Shown: positions 46,921 to 58,389 of the stretch, one piece after another
How positions within the stretch are numbered: the first letter of the stretch is position 1
Layout of the letters: each line of letters begins with the position of its first letter
Assembly: GCA_008638375.1 (NCBI GenBank)
Contig: CM018035.1
Location: forward strand, 23,944,307-24,008,306
Source: Nyssa sinensis
Lineage: Eukaryota > Streptophyta > Magnoliopsida > Cornales > Nyssaceae
DNA: 64,000 nucleotides
Direction: 5' to 3'
Made by a program: the position numbers and the translations under genes
Notes under the pieces: generated by a model
Database searches by the model: none
Told to the model about the DNA's origin: nothing
What the model saw: the letters and a program-made list of their open reading frames with translations, nothing else

Positions 46921-46979
46921 TGCAAAAATAAATAATAATAAATAAAAAATAAAAGTTTTTTTTTTTCCATGTTATAACA
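44130..46979 (-). mobile_element. Solo LTR (2.85 kb), minus strand, downstream of the MYB gene
   Basis: On the minus strand it begins TGTTATAACATGG (46979) and ends GGGGCGTGACA (44130), with a perfect target duplication CACCA (44125-44129 and 46980-46984). It carries the same ordered blocks as the gypsy LTRs at 4.5-17.8 kb, including the CTCGCGCC...GGGGCGTGAC end and the GAGGGTGTAGATCC block (about 44660). Near its start are (AAT)n (about 46881-46920), TA (about 46735-46770), TC (about 46553-46580) and CA microsatellites. There is no internal region, so it is a recombination product. Confidence 0.88.
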
Positions 46980-46984
46980 CACCA

Positions 46985-47286
46985 AAAGCTATGTTGCCAG
47001 CCATCTAAACTTGCTACTGAAGGCAGCAGGCACTAACAAATTTTAAGTAGCAGGTGCAAAACAATTTAGTACGCATAATACCGGAAAAGAATGCTTGTTT
47101 GAAATGCCTCTATACAAGTGTAACTCTTCAGAATAACCCAATCCCCCAACGGCCCCAAAAGTGGGGAAATGGCATCAAAATCATATGCACATCTATTTTC
47201 TATATACTGAAGCTGGAAGAAAGAAATGGCCAATGGTAAGTAGGATTCAACTATCTCCTTTTCATATGGACTATTGTGCGTCTCTT
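46985..47286 (-). other. Likely 3' UTR and downstream flank of the MYB gene
   Basis: This is single-copy-looking sequence between the MYB stop codon and the solo LTR. No polyadenylation signal could be singled out with confidence. If the UTR is of usual length, the LTR lies at its end or just beyond it. Confidence 0.35.
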
Positions 47287-49114
47287 CTATTTCATAAGAT
47301 GCTCAAATCCAGGGGGAGGAGAGGATCTGTCACTGGGCTCATCACCAGCCTCATGAATACCCTCCAGATCAGTGTTCACAGGTTCTTTTGCTGGTTCATG
47401 GACAGCAAGCATCCCACCAGTGACCAAAAGTGCTTTTCGGTGATCAATGTCATTGGCTATGATGGTTGGCAGATCATCTGAATGACTCAACCGCTTTTTC
47501 TGAGATGGCAAAGTATCATAATTGCAGCTTGTTTGAGTTTCGCAATTTAGAACAAAAGAAGGGACTCTGTTTCTATCCTTAAGTATACCTATTCCTTTGG
47601 GAAGCACGTCAGACCCTTTCATACCGCTAGGATAGCAAGCAGCATTACCATTTTTAGCAATTTTAGCCCTTCTCTTCTTCAGTTTGTTGTGAACAAAGCA
47701 AGCAAGAGTCATGTCATCCTCGTCTCCTATTTCCAATATCTGATTAGAACATGTCATCTCTCTGGTCCTCGACCTTTTGAGGCTATCTTGTTTGATAACA
47801 TTGGATGTTCTTAAATTTCCATTATCCATCATATTAGATGTTGAACACTTTGGAGCTGACGCAATATTTTGGGAACCTTCCACTACTTCAGTAGCACCCC
47901 ACTTTGAGCTCAATTTAGCCACATTTACAGAAGATATTGCATGATCCTGCAGTTCCCCTGATTGTTTAGAACATTTGGCCCTCCTTGGATGCCGGTTAGG
48001 AGCTCTTTCCTTCTTACATAGGGTACTATTATCCCCACCAGAAGTTTCAATGCCATCACCATTAGCTGTTCCCATTTTCAAATTTGCAGGGAATGATACA
48101 AGACTCTGGCTGACCTTGAGGGACTCGGTACATTTACTCCTTGAACACTGTTTAATAGCCTTTTTCTTCTTTGTAGCATTGTTTCCACCAGATACCCCAA
48201 CCTCTTCATTACTTATCGAATTTATGAAAGAAGACAAATAATCTTGTGATGGATCCGTACAATTATTCTTCTCTACACATGACTTATTTGTAATAGCAAC
48301 ATCATCACCAAAAGTCTCCACCTCATCAGGATCAGTTATCTCTGAGATCTCCTGCAGAAGTTTAGCATATATACTCCTTGAATTCGGTTTAGGAGCTGTT
48401 TTCTTCTTTCTTGCGCCATCACCGCCAAATACTGCAACCTCATCAACATTGGTTAACCTATATAATGTTGAGTCTGGACAAGATGCTGAATGATCTTGAG
48501 TGGGAGCAGTAAATTTATCCTGCCTTGACTGTGGCATACTTAACCTTTTCTCTGAAATGGTATCATCTCCACCAAAGGTCTCAACCCCATTGGAATTAAT
48601 TATCTCTGCAGTTTTCTCACATGTTTCAGTACATTGATTCCTTCGGAAATGCAATTTAGGGGTCCTTTTCTTCTTTGTCGCATCATTTCTACTAAATGCC
48701 TCAACGTATTTGCCACTTCCTATGATTAGCAATGTCTCAATCTGTTTATTCTTCTCAGAGTGCGGCTTAGTTGACTGTCTTCTCTTCTTTGAAATGGCAT
48801 CATTTCCACCAAAGGTTTTAACCTCATTGGAGTTGGTTATCCCTGGGACTTCCTTCACTAGTTCAATACATTTATTCTTCTTTGAACATGGTTTAGAAGC
48901 CTCTTTATTCTTTGTAGCAGCATCCTGGCCAAATTCCTGAACCTCTTCGCCATTGGTACTCATTAACAACTCTGAATCTGGACAGGATGATGGATGATCT
49001 TTCACTAGATTGCACCCATTACTCTCCTTTGAATATGACTTTGTTACTCTTCTCTTCTTTGAAATGGCATCATCCCCAGAAGCTGGGTCTATTTCCTGGG
49101 ATTCAGGCCGCCCT
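47287..49114 (-). CDS. MYB4R1-like gene, last exon: repetitive C-terminal tail
   Basis: The acceptor is CTCATATGCAG before 49114, and the stop TAG is at 47289-47287. The exon encodes about 608 residues. Its first two thirds consist of about nine copies of a 40-50 residue module centred on VETFGGDDAISKKRR or VGVFGGDNATKKKKA, alternating with CPDS-x-L-x-x-TN-x-EEV and basic KP-S-KNKC-E stretches. The last third is not repetitive and ends in a SSPPPGFEHLMK tail, reminiscent of a PPPGFE-type C-terminal motif. No known enzymatic domain is visible. The long open frame on the opposite strand is a shadow. Confidence 0.85.
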
Positions 49115-49568
49115 CTGCATATGAGAAGAATCAATCCAGATTTGATGAAGTACATGTAGAAAAACAGAAACTGTAATGTTTCCGAATTTTCTAATATTAA
49201 ATAATCAACTTAAATTGATAAAAATGCATAATAATAATAAATGATGATAAATAATGATAATTAACAAAGTAGAAAAAGTTTGGTAACCTTTGGAGGTCAT
49301 TTAGTTGCAAGTTGAGGCCAAAGGGCAATTTGGTCATTTTACCGGAAATAGGGGCTACGCGAGAGTAGTACCCGGAAAACATTGATATAGAGACTTAGAA
49401 TTTTCTAGAATCTCATATTTAGTGGGAGATTTAGAAAGTTCGAGAAGTAAAATTGACTTTAACCAATGAGGGGTAAGTGAGCTAAATAAAACAAAAAGGG
49501 GCAAAATGATAATTTGAATAAAAGGGGTATAAATATCATATGTTCAGGGCTAAAGCTCCATATTCAGC

Positions 49569-49627
<59 letters not shown>

Positions 49628-49857
49628 GACCGGCTCAATACTATTTGAGGCCTAAAGCAACAATTATATATGAAGTTTTTTTATTTTTCTTTTTATTTTT
49701 TGAGATATAAGAAGAATAAAATTTTAATAAAAAAAATGTAATCTGAAACAATGTTAAAATAGTTTAAACTATTATGGTTCTGAATAATTTTAAGTATAAA
49801 TAAAATTCTAATAATAAATATATATAAGATATATAAGTGTTTTCAATGAGTTTCTTT

Positions 49858-49897
<40 letters not shown>

Positions 49898-52800
49898 CAC
49901 ACATATACATACTAATATAAAATTGTAATACTCCTCCAAAAAGAAGAGAAGTAGATGTTGAATAAAACCCTAATGATAGAGTTATTACATAAAAGAAACA
50001 CTAATGCTACACGTCCCAAATTTGCATCCCAAATGCCTATCCCAAATGATGTGGTATAACAGCATTAATTACATAATTTAAAGCATTTCCAATAAAACAG
50101 TACCACATTAATGCCACATTATTTGGGACGGAAATTTGGGGTGTAGCATTGCTTTGAAAGTATTCAAGTAATGTCACATCAGTTGCATGATCAGGAAGGC
50201 TTAGTTAGGAGGTTTCGTGAAAGGCTTTGGGGTAAATGATGTAGGAGGCACTTCCTTGAGGATTTCTCACATGTTCGCTGATGATACGCTGATTTTTTGT
50301 GAAGCAAAGGAAAGGCAACTCAAGCTTATCAGTGGCATTCTGGTGTGTTTAGAAGCGGTCTCAGGCCTCAGGGTGAATCTCAGCAAATCTGAGCTAATCC
50401 CTATTGGCAAAGTGAATAATCTGGAGCAGCTCATTGGGGGTTTTGGGTTGCAGGATTGGCTCTTTGCCTTATACTTGGGGGCTCATCTGAGGTCTTGTTC
50501 CATTTGGGAGCCGGTTGTAGAGCGCTTCCAGAAGCAGCTTGCAGGCAGGAAAGGGAGATATTTATTAAAGGTAGGAAAGATCACATTAATCAAGAGCACT
50601 CTTGCTAATTTGCCTACTTACTTCATGTCAATGTTCCCAATTCCTAAGGTGGAGTTGAAACTGAAGAAGTTGCAAAGGGATTTTTTCTGGAACGGGGTGG
50701 GGGATGAGAGGAAGATCCATTTGATCAGTTGGGATGGAGTCTCTTCTCCTCTCTTGGATGGGGGTCTTGGGGTGAAAAATCTGGCTATTTTCAATAAATC
50801 GCTGCTAGGAAAGTGGCTTTGGTGCTTTGGGGTGGAGAATAGCATGCTTTGGAAGGAGGTGGTCAGTGGCTAAGTATGGCTATGAAGTCAAATGTGGTTC
50901 CCGGGAGAGGTCTCGGGGCTGCTAGGGTGCAGGTTATGGTGCTATATCCAAAAGGGGGTGAAAGATTTTAGAAGGGTTCAGGTGGAGCTGGGTGAGGGTT
51001 CCAAAGTCAGATTCTGGGAGGACCGGGGGTGTGATGATAGGGTGCTTAAAGATGAGTTCCCAAATCTGCATAGATTGTCCTGTGACAAAGGGGAAAAGGA
51101 GGTTGATTGTTGTTCTAGGGAGGGAGGGGAACGAAGCGGAGTGGAGCCCGTGCTTCAGAAGGAACTTCCATGAAAGCCTTAATGGAGGTTTTATCCAACT
51201 ATTGGCCTGTCATTGGGAGGAATGATGGCCTTGTGTGGACAGCTGGAGGCCTTAACTCCTTCTCAGTGAGGTCTTTTTACAGTATCTTGGAGGGGAGGAG
51301 GGAGCTCTCCTTCCTCTGGAAGGCTATTTGGTGCTCGAAGGCCCCTTCAAAGGCGGCTTTTTTTTATGGGCTTCTTCTTGGGGAGCCATCTTGACTTCCG
51401 ATAATTTGCAGTGTTGCAATTATCATCTGGTTAGCAGGTGCCCCATGTGCAAAAGAGCAGTGAAAGCAGTTGATCATCTTCTCATCCACAGCTCTTTCAC
51501 CTTGGATTGCTGGAATCTTGTTATTGCATTATTCGGGTTCGCTTGGCTTATGCTGGCCAATGTTCACAAGCTATTTAGTCAGTGGAGAGGCTGCCGGGTC
51601 AAGAAGGATGCTCGGGGGATTTGGAATTTGGCTCCCTTTTGCTTTTTATGGAGTATTTGGAGAGAAAGAAATTATTAAGTGTTTGAGGGGCTGGAAAATT
51701 CCCTCTTTGTTTTAAAAGAAATTTTTTTGAGGCTGCTGTTTTTTTTTGGGGGGGCTAAAGGGACTTTTACATTGTATGTAGGTTCTTTTGTGGATTTTTT
51801 GGGGTCCCTTAGTCCTTAACTGTGTAACTTTTGTATTTTCGCGCCCCTCGGGTGCCTTTTATCTCAGTGATTGTTACTTATCAAATAAATAAATAAATAA
51901 AAATAGAGGTGTCTTTTTACTCTTTCCTCGATAATTTTAAGGTTATTATCAATATTATAAAAAATTCATTAAAAGACTCTCATCTCCTTCCACTTTTGGA
52001 ATGAGAGCAAAGTGGATAAAATAAGAGTTAAGAGACCCCTCCATCTCCTTTCCTTTTCTAATTTTAAACCAAGCACGACATAACCCTCTCCCTCCTTCCT
52101 CTTTCATCTCCTTTTTTTTTTTTTTTCAAATCCTTCAATCCAAGCAGAGTGTAATTGTAAATAAAGAAGTAACCCCCTTTCGAATTCAATAAAAATAGTT
52201 TCAAAAATTAATTCCTTAAGAATAAAAGATTAACTCTCCCTTCTAAGAACAGAACTTCAAAATTTCTAAAAATCCCACTTTGGCCAATAGCTAGTTAGAT
52301 GGGTTACCTTTGAGTTATGATTTATTAAAAATCAGTTTTAGACTATTGGAAACCTAGGAAAAAATTACCGGGACTTTAAAATTCTTAATTCCAAGTATTT
52401 AAAATACTTATTTTTGTGTCTTGGCGTGACAACACCTTAGTCAAACCTAAGTATTCAGAGGTCCAGTTGACTTTCATTGACTTGTCCACCCTTGGGAAGT
52501 TATTTATCAATATTTCTTGGTAATTTCCAATCACTTCTCGAGTCTTTGGGACTCGCATCATGTCAGAAACACTAAATTGAAGTATTTGAATAGCATACCT
52601 TGATTTTCTCTTTTGCCTCCCCAAAGCATTTTTTTTCTTCTTTGTAGCATTATCCCCACCAAATGCCCCAACCTCTTCACCATTGGTTATAGCCAACAGC
52701 GTTGTGTCCGGACAAGATGAATGAACTGTTGAATCGGTATATTTTTTCTTCTGTAAACGAGGCTTCATCACTCTTTTCTTCTTTGAAATAGTGCCATCCC

Positions 52801-55800
52801 CTCCAGACTTCTCAATCTCATTGCAATTGGTTAATCCAGGAAATTCCTCAGAACAGATTTGAGCTTCCCTTATAAGCCTCTTTGATCTGATATTTGAAAC
52901 ATCGCTGAAATTCAATGACAGCAACTGTTTCAAAGAAATTTTATGAGAGCAATAAAAAGTCACATGCACAAGTAATGCGAAAACTAACTTACATTTAGAT
53001 TTTGTAACTAGCAAGGTGACAAGTCTAGAGTTTCCATTTATATAAGACTAAGAAAGCATTAACAATAGGCAATGGATTGTCCCTTACAAAGCTCAAGTTA
53101 TAAAAGAGAGACAACTTGAAGGAAACTTACCCAGAAGCTTTGTCTTTTCCCCTGGACTCCAGCTTCCGTCTGCACATAGCAAATGAATCCAAAATCAATA
53201 CAGTCAAATCCAGTAAATTATTAGAAATCCTACATCAAAATGTCTGAATGTCGCACCTGGATTTCTTCTTCTGTTTCCCTGGAAGATTTAGATGTTCAGA
53301 TTCAGAAATTGAATTTATCGCAGGTAATGGAATAAAATCATTAGGTCCAAGGGCAGGCCGGTCCGACTCTCGATCTACGAAATTCGATATGAGAGCAGCT
53401 TTTTGTATCTTCCTAGCTGCTTGCAGCAAAGGTACTTCATGTGGAAGCAACACCTTCCATCTCCTAGTCATACAAGGAAAATAATGTATGGAAAAAGTTC
53501 AGACCTGACAGGTTTGGGCTATGCAATGGTGCTATGTTATAAAATACTTGACAGGTCCAACATCATACCTCCGACACTGACTGTCAGTACGTGGAGGTAC
53601 ACATGCAGCAACCTTAGACCAGCAATATCCATGCTCTGCAATTGCTGCTTTCAACCTCAAATCCTCTTCTTCCGTCCATTCATCCAGATTTAAAGAAGGA
53701 TCTAAGCAATTAACCCATCTGCCACCAAAATCAAGCCTTAAAATTTGATTGTATCAACTGCATCAGAACTGAATTTGAAATTAATTTACAATACCTTTCT
53801 CTACATTGCACTTGCGTTCGACCGGGCACAAACTGAGCTATTTTCTTCCAGGTTTTGGGTCCAAAAAGCATCACAGCCACTTTCAACCTTTTGTCCTCAT
53901 CGGGAGTCCACTTCCCCACCCTTTGCCTGGCTGGGTGAAGGGATTTTTTCCATCTGCATTATATGAGATTACATGATGGCACAATTCATTTGACTGATTT
54001 ATTGCAAACAGGCAATAAAAGAATCAAATATTTAAAATGTTAACCATGCAAAAAATAACCCAAAAATTCATTATCACAGCATCTAACGATAGCTTGAAAT
54101 TTGAAAAAAAAAAAAAAAACTCCATAAAAAATGATAGCATAATTCTAAAATAAAAACCATCTTCAGAGGGGAAGGGGTAAAAAATGAAAGAAAAAAGAAG
54201 TATATTTGTGCCTTACTATACAGCTGAAACTTGGGACATTTTAATGAACTAGATAACATTGAACGCAAAGGAACATCACTTGTTGCAATAGAAAAAGGTT
54301 GAGTGTCAAGCATGACTGTACGGGTTCAAGTCAGAGGGCGGCTGTAAAAAAACAATGAAGGTCAGGTTTGTCCCTAGTCCACACCAACTGGCAACCGCAC
54401 CCTGGATTGAATTAATGTTGAACACACATCAAAAGAGCTCACAAAAGATTGAAGAAATAGGCCATCCAAAAACCTCAGTTACTTCCAATGAGGCACATAC
54501 ATGGATATAGTACACAGACATGACAGGATATGAGCACACTAGTATGACAAATTCTTAAACATAGGAAACGAACGTGGCAAGGGCAAGAACATGGCAATAT
54601 ATATACATGTGTGTGTATATGCATGTACAGATACCAGTTTATATAAAAAAGGAAAATATTATACATTTTCATGATATACACATATATTACGACAGGCAAT
54701 TATTTGAATCTCTGAATCTATCAAATATTATAATTTCTAAGTTTCAAATTAAAAATATTAAAATTCACATGAGAAATTGAGATTTATGTTGCTTGGACAT
54801 GAATTGAGACTAACTCAAGACCTAATATATCAAATCTTCTACTATAAGAAATAGTCAAAAGTATTTAGAATTCTTGCTATGTTTTCACACTCTAATGCTA
54901 CACCCGGAACTACGGGATCTCAATGTTCAAGACTTGTTAGGCACATGTCTCGGTATTTCGGCAGGTATTAATACGTTCAAAATCATTATTTTTCCGATAA
55001 TGGATACATTTAGGAAGTACAATACACATCTGTGAGTCTCTGACCATCGGTATTTGATAGGGATGTGATAAGGAAACAGACTTTTATAGAAGTATCATGC
55101 CTCATAAGGTTACTTCAAATACGATCACAATACAGTGTCATGAAGTAAAAATATTTCTTGTTTATTATTATTTTTCCTTTTGAGGTAATTTGTAAAGTTA
55201 ATTGTCAAATATATCACAACACAAAATATTCCAATATTGAAGATGCATGAACATATTTCATGTGTCAAAACTCAAAAGTGTCGCCTGGTTTATTAGTAAC
55301 AAAAGTGTCACCTGGTTTATTAGTAACAACTCAAGGACCATCCTCTTCTCATTATATCCAAATCAAAGCATTTAGTTGAGAATCAGTGTTCTAGAAATGC
55401 ATGGTCATAGCCCAAATTATTCCCTACAAAGACCAAGAAGAATTAATCAAATATGCTCTCAAGCAATATAAGTTTTCCTGCAGAAATTTGGCCATCCTTC
55501 ATATTGCCATCCTATGATTGAAAGATAGTCCCAGTGCACAAGCCTCCCACAATTGTGGCATCTGGGGAGTGTTACATGTCACTCCAATAATGGTCAACAG
55601 GCGATTCACCACTGTCATTTCTCTGACCTTCACTGGGACTTCACAGACTTGGAAAAAGAAAAAGTCCCTGGAGAATTATTACCTCAGGTTCTATAGAAAA
55701 TCATTACGAAGGCCTCTATGATGGGCCCGTACCAAGCATGGAGTGATTGGGGAAGAAAGAAAGTGTTTCACTAGTCACTGCCAACCACCAACTCATCTAA

Positions 55801-57396
55801 AAACTTATTTTGTTAGAGAATGGGCTAACAATGTATATCAAGCTCTCAACACTCCCCCTCACGTTCGACCCCGACTTGCATGTGGAGAGACAAACAAACC
55901 ACAGATAAATACGAAACCAAATAGTGTAATTTTGCACAATCAAAACAAACAGGAAATAAATGCAAATGGGGAGACTTGAACGCAAGAGGTCTCACAACCA
56001 ATGCTCTGATACCAAGCTGAACCACCAACTCATCTCAAAGCTTAAACTATCAGAGACTGGACTAACAATGTATATTAAGCTATCAACAATCACAATAGAT
56101 TGACATCACGGGGTCGGCAAGGTGTCCCAATCTCATCGTATCTGTAATGGGAAATGTTTGAATCAACTGGTCCGATGGTGCTTTCTATTGGCAAAGCTTT
56201 AGTGACGAGACCCAAGCAAAGGGCAAACCACTATTGTAGGTACGATTAACATTTTATATACATACATATATACACACTCAAAATGCATAAACAAGTATAC
56301 TTATAAATCACAAAGCGGGCCAAGGCCCATAATACGTGGCGTGTACAGAAGCCATGTTGAGATATTTAAGGGTATAATTTGTAATTTCATAAGAAGTCAT
56401 AATATAAATAGGAGATTCAGCACATTCTTTTTGTGATGCTCTCTCTTTCTCTCTTATTCTCTAAAACCATAGCAACCCTTACATGGTATTAGAGTGTACA
56501 AGGGTTTCCCCTTTTCTCTCTCTCTCCTACTGCTCTCTTCTCTTTTTCTTCACTTTCTCTTACTTTTTCACCAAAAAACAAAAAAAAAAACCAAAAAGCA
56601 AACAGATACCTTGGCTAGGTGCCTTGGTTACACATATTCCAAGCACAAATGTTCCATTATTTTCAAAAAAGGTTTTTTCATATCATATAACGGATACAAA
56701 GGTAAACAAAAAGTGGGACATGGCACAACAAAATTCTCTCTAGTGACTAGCACAAATGTTCAAAAACAAAGTCATTTGGTTTTCATTATCATCCTAATTA
56801 AACATGCTAATGCCTGTTCCACCAGAAAGATTATGGTACCCACAGCAGAATCGACATGGTAGAAGAAACTCTTGACTAGATCAAGTCCAACCAGAAAAGC
56901 ACAAATTTAAAAATTCACATCATTACCAGATAGCAAATGCTCATAGATTTTGTCCATGAGAACTTCACTGCTCTTTCTTCAACAGAAACATATTGCAATG
57001 TTAACTACTTTCCTTTATTATTTAGATGCCTTCATTCAAATTTCAATCTGAAACCAAATTATCATGAGATTGCTAACTGACCTATTAGAACATTGGGTAC
57101 CTGTCCGTCCTTCCAAAGTAGAGGCTACAACTTGCCAATTACTCTCACCAAAAGTTTCCACAGCAGCACGAAGTTTGTTGTCCTCAGCCTCAGTCCACTC
57201 CCGTTTCATTATTGAAGCATTAAGACTTCTTTGATAACGAGCCAAACACTGAAAAGGGGTTCTGTTTGTGCCCAACGATACCGCTTTATCAATCCAGTTA
57301 TCAATCCCCTTCTGTTGGACAATATGCAAAATGTTCTTGTCCTCCATTGTAGTCCATGGATGGTGATTGACCAAGGGGTCTTCACAGTTCAACCAC
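47287..57396 (-). CDS. MYB4R1-like: Multi-repeat MYB protein, MYB4R1 / SNAPC4-like (3' part of the gene)
   Basis: Seven exons on the minus strand: 57396-57082, 53953-53795, 53718-53569, 53463-53257, 53169-53131, 52904-52599, 49114-47287. All introns are GT-AG and every junction keeps the frame, giving 1000 codons and a TAG stop. The first exon starts in the third base of an arginine codon, so more exons lie upstream, not found in the window. The protein has at least four adjacent MYB repeats in the first four exons with the usual W spacing (PWTTMEDKN, EWTEAEDNKL, KWTPDEDKRL, EWTEEEDLRL). Then comes RRRWKVLLPHEVPLLQAARK with a conserved NFVDRESDRPALGP segment, then a long repetitive lysine-rich tail. 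This arrangement matches plant MYB4R1, the relative of SNAPC4, which binds the proximal sequence element of snRNA promoters. Function is by homology. No break is seen. Confidence 0.88.
49570..49625. repeat. CT microsatellite in the last intron
   Basis: An uninterrupted (CT)n tract of about 54 bp. A TA tract lies further on at about 49859-49892. Confidence 0.95.
50003..50150. mobile_element. Small MITE (148 bp) with about 30-bp terminal inverted repeats
   Basis: The left end AATGCTACACGTCCCAAATT is mirrored by the right end, whose reverse complement reads AATGCTACACCCCAAATTTC, followed on both sides by GTCCCAAAT or ATCCCAAAT. The interior is AT-rich and non-coding. The superfamily is not assigned because no clear target duplication was seen. 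Confidence 0.7.
50180..51904 (+). pseudogene. 5'-truncated L1-type LINE in an intron, antisense to the MYB gene
   Basis: It starts inside the reverse transcriptase: GGFVKGFGV, then the FADDTLIFC active-site box (about 50275) and GLRVNLSKSELIPIG. The RT thumb region follows (50560-50870), then GSKVRFWEDRGCDD and a zinc-binding zf-RVT region with SRCPMCKRAVKAVDHLLIH (about 51430-51490). Stops and frameshifts occur at about 50871, 51173 and 51400. It ends in an AAATAAATAAATAAATAAAA tail at about 51885-51904. Such 5'-truncated copies with an A-rich tail are typical LINE insertions. It lies in the intron between exons 52599 and 49114. Confidence 0.88.
52599..52904 (-). CDS. MYB4R1-like gene, exon encoding two FGGD-KKK modules
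   Basis: Acceptor TTGAATTTCAG before 52904, donor AAG|GTATGC after 52599, 306 nt. The encoded stretch contains IEKSGGDGTISKKKR and VGAFGGDNATKKKK, with SSCPDTTLL between them. These are the same module pair that is repeated in the last exon, so this exon and the start of the last exon share an origin. Confidence 0.85.
53131..53169 (-). CDS. MYB4R1-like gene, 39-nt micro-exon
   Basis: Acceptor ATGTGCAG before 53169, donor TCTGG|GTAAG after 53131. It encodes a basic 13-residue link (RKLESRGKDKASG) and keeps the phase on both sides, which supports it despite its size. Confidence 0.75.
53257..53463 (-). CDS. MYB4R1-like gene, exon after the last MYB repeat
   Basis: Acceptor TGTATGACTAG before 53463, donor TCCAG|GTGCG after 53257. 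It encodes RWKVLLPHEVPLLQAARK and NFVDRESDRPALGPNDF, a segment conserved in plant MYB4R1-type proteins, ending in a lysine-rich stretch. Confidence 0.88.
53569..53718 (-). CDS. MYB4R1-like gene, exon with a MYB repeat
   Basis: Acceptor TTTTGGTGGCAG before 53718, donor CGGAG|GTATG after 53569. It encodes WVNCLDPSLN, then EWTEEEDLRLKAAI...YCWSKVAACVPPRTDSQCRR. The SQCRR-RW ending is completed in the next exon. Confidence 0.9.
53795..53953 (-). CDS. MYB4R1-like gene, exon with a MYB repeat
   Basis: Acceptor AATGCAG before 53953, donor GAAAG|GTATT after 53795. It encodes WKKSLHPARQRVGKWTPDE, then LKVAVMLFGPKTWKKIAQF and PGRTQVQCRER. Confidence 0.9.
55779..56088 (-). mobile_element. TRIM element (310 bp) in an intron of the MYB gene
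   Basis: On the minus strand there are two short direct repeats, 56088-56018 and 55851-55779 (71 and 73 bp), each beginning TGTTGA and ending near GATGAGTTGGTGGTT. After the first comes TGGTATCAGAGC at 56014-56003, a plant initiator-Met primer site. Before the second comes a purine tract GTGAGGGGGAG. Flanks are GTCAC (55774-55778) and ATCAC (56089-56093). Terminal repeats, primer site, purine tract and no coding region define a terminal-repeat retrotransposon in miniature. Confidence 0.82.
56355..56496 (+). mobile_element. Possible short LTR end with primer site
   Basis: A stretch starting TGTTGAGATATTTAAGG contains a TATA-like AATATAAATAGG and a CT-rich part, and ends CCCTTACA at 56483. TGGTATTAGAGTG follows directly, a one-base variant of an initiator-Met primer site core. 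No second copy of the LTR was found downstream, so this would be only a fragment. Confidence 0.35.
57082..57396 (-). CDS. MYB4R1-like gene, first visible exon (two MYB repeats)
   Basis: Acceptor AAATTCCTGCAG before 57396, donor AATAG|GTCAG after 57082. It encodes WLNCEDPLVN, then PWTTMEDKNILHIVQQKG...NWIDKAVSLGTNRTPFQCL and EWTEAEDNKLRAAVE...NWQVVASTLEGRTGTQCSNR. It begins mid-codon and mid-repeat, so the N-terminal part lies upstream. No upstream exon could be recognised up to 64000. Confidence 0.9.
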
Positions 57397-57399
57397 CTG

Positions 57400-58389
57400 C
57401 AGGAATTTACCAGATACATTAACTAAAAAGATTCAAACAAGGCAGACCATGTCCACATAATAATTGAGGTTAAGAAAGCAAAAATACCACTGATGCCTGT
57501 GGTAATTTTTCATTGTGGGTGCATTCAGCTCCATGGTTTTGAGTAAAGCACACATCATGCATTATTTCAACATGATATGACCTGTGTTAACTTTTCATTC
57601 ACATCCAACAATGGTAAAGACGTTTACTACAGTGGTCCTCAAAGTCGTCTGTGATGCTAGACTGGTCAAATAACATGTATGCTTCTTCAAAAAATTAAAG
57701 AAACACAAAAACAATTGTCACGCACTGAACAAATCTGAAGCCAGAAACAGCCTGAATATGAACCTAGAAATCTGACAATAATGCTTATGGAGTATAGACA
57801 CATCACATCTGTAAAGTGAAAAGGGTGGAAAAAGTGAAATTAGTTTGTTAAATGAGAAAGAGAGAGCTGAAAAGGGGCATTGCCATCCCTCTCACATATT
57901 TAGAGAGGGGAGAAGGTTTCAAGCTGTTTAGCTTGGTGACCAGCATCTACAGACTCATAGCAAGGTCCCCTCTAGCAAGCTCAAGATGTCCTCTCTGTTA
58001 TGGTATCTGAAAATGCTTTAGGATGGGTAAAACCTTCATGCCTTGCCTGTAGCTAAATGGTATGCTGATGACAAAGCTAACAGTATGGTGCTGATTTCCA
58101 AACAACCTGTGATGTGGTCTACTAGGAATTCTTTGATCACATCATGGAAAGAAAAGCTTTTGCACTAGATGCAGTGCATTCAAGCCTCAATTTCCTCTCC
58201 TAGTTTTATAATTTTGAACAATGATAAAGCTAAAAGTTAACTTGATAGGAAGCTTAATATATATATCTCTCATCTAGTCCTTTGCACATTGGTAGCAGAT
58301 CTATCACATAGACTTCACCAAGGCTCTCTCCAATAACTTGATAGAAAGCTTCATGGAAGGAGGGAATAAATATGTGTGTGTGAGAGAGT
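57400..58389. other. Non-coding stretch upstream of the first visible exon
   Basis: No exon, element or repeat recognised. It probably lies within a long intron of the MYB gene. Confidence 0.4.

Noticed and set aside
47975..48940. Plus-strand open frames opposite the last MYB exon
   Set aside because: They are shadows of the 1828-nt exon; the repeated FFF/LL patterns mirror the KKK-rich modules.
49997..50160. The MITE as part of the adjacent LINE
   Set aside because: Its inverted ends close on each other and LINE coding similarity starts only after it, near 50180.
57480..57560. A further upstream MYB exon
   Set aside because: The minus-strand reading lacks MYB motifs and splice sites joining in phase to the exon at 57396.
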